In this document: positions 6,681 to 13,380 of the stretch, one piece after another
How the letters are laid out: each line of letters opens with the position of its first letter
Numbering within the stretch: position 1 is the stretch's first letter
Assembly: GCA_030611945.1 (NCBI GenBank)
Contig: JAUWOV010000044.1
Coordinates: forward strand, 1 to 14,973
DNA from: a bacterium
Lineage (GTDB): Bacteria; JAHJDO01
Direction of reading: 5' to 3'
DNA length: 14,973 nt
Notes under the pieces: model-generated
What the model saw: the letters and a program-made list of their open reading frames with translations, nothing else
Database searches by the model: none
What the model was told of the DNA's origin: nothing
Position numbers and translations under genes: made by a program

Positions 6681-6726
6681 CAAAACCGTGAAAATTTGTA
6701 AAAAAATGACGATTTTCACGGTTTTG
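6681..6726. repeat. Perfect 15-bp inverted repeat upstream of the fic promoter
   Basis: CAAAACCGTGAAAAT (6681-6695) and its exact reverse complement (6712-6726) flank a 16-base AT-rich loop. The inner arm of the repeat touches the -35 box of the fic promoter, so it could be a repressor or activator site. Alternatively it is a hairpin ending lpxB transcription, although no T-run follows it in the minus direction. It fills most of the 97-bp gap between lpxB and fic. Confidence 0.75.
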
Positions 6727-6743
6727 AGCTGTGAGTCAGGTAT

Positions 6744-7880
6744 CTATTCCTCCAGCATTTGATATATACTCTCTGCGGCTCTTTTACTTGCGCCCGGACT
6801 CCCTAGCTTTTTTTTTATTTTGGATAACCTGTTTTTTATATCACTCATTTTTTCATTGCTATTCAGTATATCAAGAGCGCATCTACTAATATTTTCTGGA
6901 TTTGCTTCTTCCTGCAAAAGCTCAGGAACTATTCTCTTCCCAGCCATTATATTTACAAGCCCTATATGAGGGACACTCAAAAAAGTTTTAAATAAGAAAC
7001 TTGTAAGAGGAGATGCTTTATAAACAACGATCATTGGCACATTCAGAAGCGTCGCTTCAAGTGTTACAGTTCCTGATGCCCCGATCAGGAGATCGCAGCA
7101 GCCCATTCCATCATATGTTCTATTTTTAATAATCTTAATACTAATGTTCAGGCTATGAAGAACTTGTTCAATATCTTTCTCATCTATATTTTCCGAGCAT
7201 AATAGAACAAATTCAACATCAGAGAGAGATTTTTTAATTATTTCTGCCGCTTGAACCAACGCAGGCAATATTCTCCTTATCTCCTGTTTTCTGCTTCCCG
7301 GTAATAAACCAACAATACGTTTTCCTGTTATATTCAAACTTGTTAAAATCTCTTCTTTTGCGCCGGATGTTTTTACTATGTCAAGCAAGGGATGCCCAAC
7401 AAATTCTACAGGCACATCATACTCTTTATAAAAATCTTCCTCAAAAGGGAGAATAACTATCATTTTGTCAACACAGGCTTTTACTATTTTTATACGTCCT
7501 CTCCCCCATGCCCAGAGTTGGGGGCTGATATAGTAAACAACTTTAATATTCCTCTTCTTTGCCTGCTTTGCTAATCTCAAATTAAAGCCAGGATAATCAA
7601 TAAGAATAACCAGTTCAGGATGATCCTTATCCATGATCTCACATAATTTGCTGAAACGCCTTTTTATTTTAAATATTCCTCTAAATACCTCGCTTATACC
7701 AACTATATCAAGGTCATCAATATTGAATATATTTTCAACGCCTGCGCTCTGCATTCTATGTCCGCCCATACCGACGAATTTAAGTGTTGGATCTATTTTT
7801 TTCATATTCTTTACAAGATTGCTTCCATGCAGATCCCCTGATGTCTCACCTGCAACGATCATTACTTTTTTATTAGCCAT
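6744..7880 (-). CDS. lpxB: Lipid-A-disaccharide synthase
   Basis: Glycosyltransferase (GT19) of 378 aa that joins UDP-2,3-diacylglucosamine and 2,3-diacylglucosamine-1-phosphate into the lipid A disaccharide at the inner face of the cytoplasmic membrane. Family motifs are clear: AGETSGD (residues 10-16), FVGMGG (35-40), LIDYPGFN (93-100), YISPQLWAW (117-125), VGHPL (161-165), LPGSRKQEI (193-201) and the C-terminal-domain motif GASGTVTLEATL. Length matches the usual 375-390 aa. Its ATG overlaps the metG stop (TAATG), and AAGGA in the metG tail serves as ribosome-binding site, so translation is coupled to metG. It is the strongest evidence that this organism makes lipopolysaccharide. Confidence 0.97.
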   Translation of the reverse strand: MANKKVMIVAGETSGDLHGSNLVKNMKKIDPTLKFVGMGGHRMQSAGVENIFNIDDLDIVGISEVFRGIFKIKRRFSKLCEIMDKDHPELVILIDYPGFNLRLAKQAKKRNIKVVYYISPQLWAWGRGRIKIVKACVDKMIVILPFEEDFYKEYDVPVEFVGHPLLDIVKTSGAKEEILTSLNITGKRIVGLLPGSRKQEIRRILPALVQAAEIIKKSLSDVEFVLLCSENIDEKDIEQVLHSLNISIKIIKNRTYDGMGCCDLLIGASGTVTLEATLLNVPMIVVYKASPLTSFLFKTFLSVPHIGLVNIMAGKRIVPELLQEEANPENISRCALDILNSNEKMSDIKNRLSKIKKKLGSPGASKRAAESIYQMLEE

Positions 7881-9409
7881 TATTGCTCTATCCTTGGGAA
7901 TAAGGACTCTGGTTTACACATTAATTGTCCTAGGGGTAATAAATTTAAATCAAGTTCTTCAGTTTTTACAGAATCATATCCAAGACATTTGGCAAGTCTT
8001 AAAGAGATATTTGGCATTACAGGAAAAATTAGAATATCCATAATCCTGATAATATCACAGCATGTATACAGGATACTTCCCAGCCGATCTCTTTGTGTCC
8101 CATTTTTTACCAGCTTCCACGGCTCGGTTTTGTCAAAATATTGATTTGTAAGAGCTGAAATCTCCAAAAAATTCTTTACAATTTCATGAATCAGAAAACT
8201 ATCCAGAGCCTTTTTTATGGAGTCCACCTTTTCCCTTACCTTTGCTTGGAGAACATGTTCAACATCTGTCAGCTTCATACATTCAGGCACCTTGCCATCA
8301 AAATTCTTTATTGCAAAATTAATGACCCTGCTGACTAGATTGCCAAAATTGTTTGCCAGATGCGCATTATAGCTTGTTATGAATGAATCAAGCCTGAAAT
8401 CTGCATCCTTGCCAAAGACCATCTCGGATATCAGCAGAAACCTTAAGCCATCAATGCAAAAAATATTGACTAATTCTAATGGATTCACTACGTTGCCGAT
8501 TGATTTGCTCATTTTTATGTTTTTAGTGTTCCAGTATCCGTGAACCAGTAATTTCTGCATCGGCTCTAATCCAATAGCCTTAAGCATTGTAGGCCAGTAC
8601 ACAGCATGCGCCTTTAAAATATCCTTCCCAATAATATGATGTGAGTATTCCCAGTATGTCCTAAACAGGTCTTCGTCTGGATAACCTAAAGCGGAGATAT
8701 AATTGATTAAAGCGTCAAACCAGACATATGTTACATATTTTTTGTCAAACGGCAGTTCAATTCCCCAGTCCAACCTGTTCTTAGGACGCGATATACATAG
8801 GTCTTTCAATGGTTCCTTCAAAAAGGACAATATTTCCTTCCTGTACTGCTCAGGAAATATAAAGTTATTGTGCTTATTTATATAATCTATGAGCCAATCC
8901 TGATACTTTGACATCTTAAAGAAATAATTGCTTTCCTTAATTAATGTTGGTTTTGTCCCATGCTCAGGACAATTACCATCAACCAGTTCTCTCTCATCCA
9001 GAAATCTTTCGCATCCAACACAGTATAATCCTTCATATTTCGCAAAATATATTTCGCCCTTATCATAAATTTTTTGGAGAATACTTTGAACAATTCTCTT
9101 ATGGGAATCATCTGTTGTTCTTATGAATTGGGAATATTCTATGCCCAGTTTTTGCCACATTTCCTTAAATTCATCGGATATCTCATCAGCAAATTCTTTA
9201 GGCGATTTGTTTTCCTTATTAGCTGCTTCAACTATTTTTTGTCCATGTTCATCAGTACCTGTGAGAAAATAAGTTTTAAATCCAAATAGTTTTTTGTATC
9301 TGTTAATGATATCAGCAACTATTGTGCTGTAGGAATGTCCAAGATGCGGGTGACTGTTAACATAGTAAAGAGGTGTCGTTATATAAAACAGTTTAGTTTG
9401 TTTATTCAT
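7880..9409 (-). CDS. metG: Methionyl-tRNA synthetase
   Basis: Class I aminoacyl-tRNA synthetase of 509 aa that charges tRNA-Met. The HIGH-type signature is PHLGH (residues 21-25) and the second catalytic motif is KMSKS (299-303). A single zinc knuckle is visible at CVGC...CPEH (Cys130, Cys133, Cys147, His150). The anticodon-binding helical domain follows, ending around 'LFPRIEQ'. The chain lacks the extra C-terminal tRNA-binding (EMAP/Trbp111-like) domain found in many of the roughly 650-aa enzymes, so it is the short form. The start at 9409 has no obvious Shine-Dalgarno. It is the first gene of the minus-strand operon and diverges from the LacI-type regulator. No T-box-like leader is present. 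Confidence 0.97.
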   Translation of the reverse strand: MNKQTKLFYITTPLYYVNSHPHLGHSYSTIVADIINRYKKLFGFKTYFLTGTDEHGQKIVEAANKENKSPKEFADEISDEFKEMWQKLGIEYSQFIRTTDDSHKRIVQSILQKIYDKGEIYFAKYEGLYCVGCERFLDERELVDGNCPEHGTKPTLIKESNYFFKMSKYQDWLIDYINKHNNFIFPEQYRKEILSFLKEPLKDLCISRPKNRLDWGIELPFDKKYVTYVWFDALINYISALGYPDEDLFRTYWEYSHHIIGKDILKAHAVYWPTMLKAIGLEPMQKLLVHGYWNTKNIKMSKSIGNVVNPLELVNIFCIDGLRFLLISEMVFGKDADFRLDSFITSYNAHLANNFGNLVSRVINFAIKNFDGKVPECMKLTDVEHVLQAKVREKVDSIKKALDSFLIHEIVKNFLEISALTNQYFDKTEPWKLVKNGTQRDRLGSILYTCCDIIRIMDILIFPVMPNISLRLAKCLGYDSVKTEELDLNLLPLGQLMCKPESLFPRIEQ

Positions 9410-9432
9410 ATATTGTTAATATAGCATACTTA

Positions 9433-9454
9433 TGCCAATTTTTAAATGCTGGCA
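9433..9454. promoter_or_regulatory. Imperfect palindrome in the metG/lacI divergent region
   Basis: TGCCA (9433-9437) and TGGCA (9450-9454) flank an AT-rich centre that is itself partly symmetric. It lies between the two divergent start regions, upstream of the -35 box of the regulator. It could be a protein-binding site or part of the metG promoter (TTGCCA on the minus strand), but no clean -10 at standard spacing follows. Confidence 0.35.
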
Positions 9455-9464
9455 AAAAACAATA

Positions 9465-9492
9465 TTGACAAAGAATTTTTATATGTTATATT
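9465..9492 (+). promoter_or_regulatory. Sigma-70-type promoter of the sugar operon
   Basis: TTGACA (9465-9470), a 16-base spacer and TATATT (9487-9492) give a strong vegetative promoter reading toward the LacI-type gene. Start of transcription is expected around 9499, leaving a leader of about 32 bases. No other clear promoter is seen before the glycosidase gene, so this one probably serves the whole operon. Confidence 0.7.
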
Positions 9493-9498
9493 TAGGTT

Positions 9499-9506
9499 AC
9501 TCGAGT
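9499..9506. promoter_or_regulatory. Candidate LacI-family operator (ACTCGAGT)
   Basis: ACTCGAGT is an 8-bp perfect palindrome with the central CpG common in LacI/GalR-family operators. It lies at the predicted transcription start of the operon, where a bound repressor would block the polymerase. It is shorter than most such operators, so this is a suggestion of autoregulation only. Confidence 0.4.
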
Positions 9507-9530
9507 GTGCGTATTTAATAGAGATGATAT

Positions 9531-10535
9531 ATGAAAAGAGTTTCAATGAAGAATATTGCCTCACTGTCCGGAGTGTCAAGGACAGTTGTTTCCAGAGTTT
9601 TGAATAACAAAGCTGATGAGTATAGAATAAGTAAAGACACAAAAAATAAAATTCTCAAACTTGCCAAAAAGCTTAAATATCAGCCAAATCAATTAGCGCT
9701 TGCATTGAAACTTGGCAGAACAAACACTATCGGGCTTATAGTATCGGACATAACCAATCCTTTTTTCTCAACCATTGCCAAGTGTATAGAGGATTTTCTC
9801 AACAGGGCAAATTATAGCCTAATAATATGCAATTCTAATGAAAAATGTGAAAAAGAAACAGAATATATCTCATTATTAAAACAAAAAAATGTAGATGGTA
9901 TAATTATTTCTCCAACACAAAACAGTTCCGATGGTATTAAGGAATTATTGCATGAAAGATATCCTTTTGTTCTTATAGATAGGTGTTTTCAAAAGATGGA
10001 TACAAATTGTGTTACGGTAGATAATAGAAAAGGCGCATATGATTTAACAAAATATCTCATAGATAGAGGACATTGTTTTGTTGCGCATATTGCAGGAATA
10101 AAAAAAACATATACAGCCAGTGAAAGATTGAAAGGATATAAACAGGCTCTAAAGGAAAATGGATTGAAGTATAGAAAAAAACTTGTTAAGCACACAGATT
10201 TTTCAATAGAAGAAGGATATAAAGCTGCAAGAGATTTATTATCTGGAAAAACAGAAAAAGCAACAGCTATATTTTGCGCTAACAATAAACTTACCATTGG
10301 GGCGTTGCAGGCGGTTTCGAATATGAAATTAAAAATCCCTGATGATATAGAAATTGTAGGGTTTGATGAGATTAATTTGTATAGATTATTTACTTTTCCT
10401 TTTGCTTTTATTCAACAACCTGCAGAAGAAATGGGAAAAAGGGCATCAGAGATATTACTTGAGCAATTAAAGAACAAAGATTCACATAAATTTAAGCAAA
10501 CAATACTCAAGACAAAATTGATTTGTATAGAATAA
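9531..10535 (+). CDS. LacI/GalR-family transcriptional regulator
   Basis: Regulator of 334 aa, the standard length of the family. Residues 1-60 form the DNA-binding head: MKRVSMKNIASLSGVSRTVV with a helix-turn-helix at about 6-25, VSRVLNNK as third helix, and the hinge at about 50-62 before TNTIGLIVSDITNPFF. The rest is a periplasmic-binding-protein-like effector domain, ending with the family pattern 'IVGFDEINLYRLF...QQPAEEMGKRASEILL'. The ATG at 9531 places the head at the usual distance from the N-terminus. It is first in an operon with the glycosidase (36-bp gap), kinase and isomerase, so it most likely senses the sugar or oligosaccharide they process and represses its own promoter. The effector is unknown. 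Confidence 0.95.
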   Translation: MKRVSMKNIASLSGVSRTVVSRVLNNKADEYRISKDTKNKILKLAKKLKYQPNQLALALKLGRTNTIGLIVSDITNPFFSTIAKCIEDFLNRANYSLIICNSNEKCEKETEYISLLKQKNVDGIIISPTQNSSDGIKELLHERYPFVLIDRCFQKMDTNCVTVDNRKGAYDLTKYLIDRGHCFVAHIAGIKKTYTASERLKGYKQALKENGLKYRKKLVKHTDFSIEEGYKAARDLLSGKTEKATAIFCANNKLTIGALQAVSNMKLKIPDDIEIVGFDEINLYRLFTFPFAFIQQPAEEMGKRASEILLEQLKNKDSHKFKQTILKTKLICIE

Positions 10536-10571
10536 ATAAAAATTGGATATTAACAAAAGGAGAAATATAAA

Positions 10572-11702
10572 ATGTTAAATCTAACAAAAATCAAAAAGGC
10601 AAAAACATTGCGTTGTTCATCATGGGATACAAGCGGTCGTAATTCCGACTCGTGGAAGATTGAAGGAGGCGAAACACGGGTTCTGGCTGATATCAAAGGG
10701 ACGGGCTGCATAACACATATCTGGATGACGCAGGGCAGCGGCTACCGGGATGTGCTTATTAAAATGTATTGGGATGGCGAAAAAAATCCGAGTGTGCTAT
10801 GTCCGTTGGGCGATTTTTTCGGGCTGGGTAATGAAATTGTAAACTCCTACCAGTCTCTATTGTTTACCGCTTCAACTAAGCAAAACAACAAGTTTAATCA
10901 GGGCTGCGCTTTGAACTGCTACTGCCCGATGCCGTTTAATAAATCGGCGCGAATCGAATTAGTGAATGAAGGGGCAAAAGATCACGGTCAGTATTTCTAT
11001 ATTGATTATGAGCTATATAATGAACCGAATAGCGATGATACAGGATATTTTCACGCTCAATTTAGGCGTGAAAATCCATGTAACGGCTGGGGGCATGAGA
11101 TATCTGTAAATGTAGCTGAAGCCAATATTGTCAATAAAGAAAGATTAGCATGGGAAAATAATTATGTGATTCTTGAAGCAAAAGGTGCCGGACATTATAT
11201 TGGTTGCAACATCAGTGTGACCAATTTTCAAGGAACATGGTGGGGGGAGGGAGACGATATGATATGGGTAGATGGCTATAAATGGCCGCCTGATTTGCAT
11301 GGAACAGGCAGTGAGGATTTTTTTAATCAGGCTTGGGGCATGCAGCCCAATGCCTTTATGCATAACGGCAGTTCCATTCACGAGAATAATACCAACGGCT
11401 ATCAGACATCATATGTTCATCATCTGGAGAATCCTGTCCGTTTTCAAAAAGAGATTAAGGTAACCATTGAACACGGTCACGGCAATCATCTTGCCAATGA
11501 ATGGTCTTCTGTTGCTTACTGGTATCAGAAAGAACCTCATCAGAAGTTTGGGATAGTTCCTGTTGATAAGCGCAAGCCTGTCCAACGTACTATGGATGGC
11601 AGATGGATCATTGATAAAAAGCCTCAAACATCGCAGATACCTGTGAAACTTAATGCTGAAATGAAAAAAATGAAGGCGCAGTGGAAAAAGAAACAGAAAT
11701 AG
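10572..11702 (+). CDS. DUF2961 / GH172-family glycoside hydrolase, cytoplasmic
   Basis: Protein of 376 aa with the DUF2961 core now classed as GH172. Characterised GH172 members act on alpha-D-fructofuranosyl or alpha-D-arabinofuranosyl linkages. Typical features are the N-terminal 'SSWDTSGRNSDSW.I..GET..LADIKGTGCITHIWM' (residues 16-52), PLGDFFGLG (78-86), 'FQGTWWGEGDDMIWVDG' (219-235) and HGTGSEDFFNQAWG (243-256). Glu226 and Glu248 fall in the two conserved acidic motifs and are the likely catalytic pair, by analogy with the two essential glutamates of the family. There is no signal peptide, so it should act inside the cell on imported oligosaccharides. A strong ribosome-binding site (AAAGGAG) precedes the ATG. 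The AraB-like kinase and FucI-like isomerase downstream favour an arabinofuranosidase role, which is inference. Confidence 0.88.
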   Translation: MLNLTKIKKAKTLRCSSWDTSGRNSDSWKIEGGETRVLADIKGTGCITHIWMTQGSGYRDVLIKMYWDGEKNPSVLCPLGDFFGLGNEIVNSYQSLLFTASTKQNNKFNQGCALNCYCPMPFNKSARIELVNEGAKDHGQYFYIDYELYNEPNSDDTGYFHAQFRRENPCNGWGHEISVNVAEANIVNKERLAWENNYVILEAKGAGHYIGCNISVTNFQGTWWGEGDDMIWVDGYKWPPDLHGTGSEDFFNQAWGMQPNAFMHNGSSIHENNTNGYQTSYVHHLENPVRFQKEIKVTIEHGHGNHLANEWSSVAYWYQKEPHQKFGIVPVDKRKPVQRTMDGRWIIDKKPQTSQIPVKLNAEMKKMKAQWKKKQK

Positions 11703-11736
11703 TTTCAATAATGCGCTGCAAAATGGAGATTACATC

Positions 11737-13380
11737 ATGGGTAAGTATGCCTTGGGTCTGGATTTTGGCACAGAATCGGTACGGGCATTGGCTGTGGACT
11801 GTAAGACGGGAGATGAATGTTCATTGGCTGTTGAAGTATATAACCACGGTGTAATAACTAAAAATCTGCCCGGCTTGAATGAACCATTGCCTCCTGACTT
11901 TGCGCTTCAGCATCCGCAGGATTACATTGACTCTTCTTATGCTGCTATTTCAGAAATCCTTAAAGATGTACCTGCAAAAGAGATCATAGGTATAGGTGTA
12001 GATTTCACGGCCTGCACAATGCTGCCTGTTAAAAACGACGGAACACCTCTCATGCAAATTGATAAATTTCGCTCTAATCCTCATGCATGGGTTAAATTAT
12101 GGAAACATCATGCTGCACAACCAGAGGCGGACAAAATAAATCAGGTGGCTCTAGAGAGAAAGGAACCATTCCTTAAATATTATAGCGGTATTATTTCCAG
12201 TGAGTGGATGCTTCCAAAATGCTGGGAGATCGCTAATAAGGCGACTGAGGTATACAAAGCCACTGATATTATGATAGATGCAGGAGACTGGCTTGTTTAT
12301 CAAATCACAGGAAAATTCTGTCGTAATGCCTGTGCTGCCGGGTACAAAGGTTTGTGGAACGCAGAAACTGGTTTTCCAGCTAAAGATTTTTTGAATGCTT
12401 TGGATCCTAAAATAAAAGATATGGATGAAAAATGGTTGAAAAATATTGTTTATCCGGGTCAGCGTGTTGGTGTTGTCTCAGAAGCATTTGCTACTCTAAG
12501 CGGTTTAATGCAAGGAATTCCTGTCTCTGCTGCGACCATTGATGCTCATAGCGGTGTTCCCGGAATGGGAGTATTCAGCGAAGGGTCTATATGCATCATA
12601 ATGGGTACTTCATCCTGTCATATGCTGCTTTCTAAGAAACTTCGTTTCTTCAATGGATATGCCGGCGTTGTTAAAGACGGCATCATCCCCAGATTCTATG
12701 GCTATGAATCCGGACAATCGGCCGTGGGGGATATCTTCGCGTGGTTTGCTAAAAATTTTATGAAGTCAAAAGGTGATACTTTCAGCGAAATATCCCAAAA
12801 AGCGTCAGTATTAAAACCAGGAGGGTCTGGCATTGTTGCACTGGACTGGATGAACGGCAATCGAAGTATTCTGATGAATTCACATTTAACGGGAATGATT
12901 ATCGGGTTAACATTGAATTCCCGTCCAGAAGAAGTCTATCGGGCATTAATCGAAGCAACGGCCTTTGGAACAAGAATTATTCTTGATGCTTATCAGAAGG
13001 TTGGAATTCCAGTGAAAGAAATAATAGTTTGTGGAGGATTGGTAAAAAATCCTTTAATCATTCAAACATATGCTGACGTGACAGGGATTCCGTTTAAAGT
13101 GGCAGCGTCAAACCAGGCTGTCGCATTAGGTGCTGCTATGTTCGGAGCAATTGCAGCAGGCCCGGAAAATGGAGGGTTCAATTCGTTTGAAAAAGCAATT
13201 CCGGTAATGACAAAACCTCCTTTAAAAACCTACTTACCTGGTAGCAATGCAAAGACTGTATATGACCAGCTTTTTGAAATATATCTGGAATGTCACGCTT
13301 ACTTCGGACGCAAGCATTCTGAAATAATGAAGCGTCTTAAACAACTAAAATTAAACACAAGAGAAGGAACGCATGAATAA
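11737..13380 (+). CDS. AraB-like FGGY pentulose kinase (ribulokinase type)
   Basis: Cytosolic sugar kinase of 547 aa, close to AraB ribulokinases (about 550-566) and longer than most xylulokinases. Visible family features are the N-terminal phosphate-binding GLDFGTESVRALAVD (residues 7-21), GIGVDFTACT (85-94), 'YYSGIISSEWMLPK' (148-161), the catalytic Asp269 in TIDAHSG, MGTSSCHM (289-296), GYESGQSAVGDIFAWF (322-337) and VCGGLVKNP (431-439) of the adenosine site, then 'AVALGAAMFGAIAAG'. AraB-type enzymes phosphorylate ribulose; E. coli AraB accepts both D- and L-ribulose. The sequence alone does not settle which isomer is used here. GGAG precedes the ATG, 34 bp follow the glycosidase stop, and the next gene overlaps by 8 bp, so it is a coupled operon with the isomerase. 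Confidence 0.9.
   Translation: MGKYALGLDFGTESVRALAVDCKTGDECSLAVEVYNHGVITKNLPGLNEPLPPDFALQHPQDYIDSSYAAISEILKDVPAKEIIGIGVDFTACTMLPVKNDGTPLMQIDKFRSNPHAWVKLWKHHAAQPEADKINQVALERKEPFLKYYSGIISSEWMLPKCWEIANKATEVYKATDIMIDAGDWLVYQITGKFCRNACAAGYKGLWNAETGFPAKDFLNALDPKIKDMDEKWLKNIVYPGQRVGVVSEAFATLSGLMQGIPVSAATIDAHSGVPGMGVFSEGSICIIMGTSSCHMLLSKKLRFFNGYAGVVKDGIIPRFYGYESGQSAVGDIFAWFAKNFMKSKGDTFSEISQKASVLKPGGSGIVALDWMNGNRSILMNSHLTGMIIGLTLNSRPEEVYRALIEATAFGTRIILDAYQKVGIPVKEIIVCGGLVKNPLIIQTYADVTGIPFKVAASNQAVALGAAMFGAIAAGPENGGFNSFEKAIPVMTKPPLKTYLPGSNAKTVYDQLFEIYLECHAYFGRKHSEIMKRLKQLKLNTREGTHE

Noticed and set aside
6681-6726. The 15-bp inverted repeat as a simple intrinsic terminator of lpxB
   Set aside because: The hairpin would have a 16-base loop and an AT-rich stem, and it is followed on the minus strand by TTGACA rather than a run of T. 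A regulatory site is at least as likely, so it is listed as a repeat.
9410-9530. T-box or SAM-type leader for metG
   Set aside because: Only about 120 bases separate metG from the divergent regulator, and no T-box sequence, long hairpin or terminator/antiterminator pair is visible.
9442-9642. Minus-strand frame overlapping the start of the LacI-type gene
   Set aside because: It covers the divergent promoter region and the helix-turn-helix coding part of a clear regulator; no family resemblance.
11409-11708. Minus-strand frame across the end of the GH172 gene
   Set aside because: Antisense shadow of a gene with strong family motifs; no start signal of its own.
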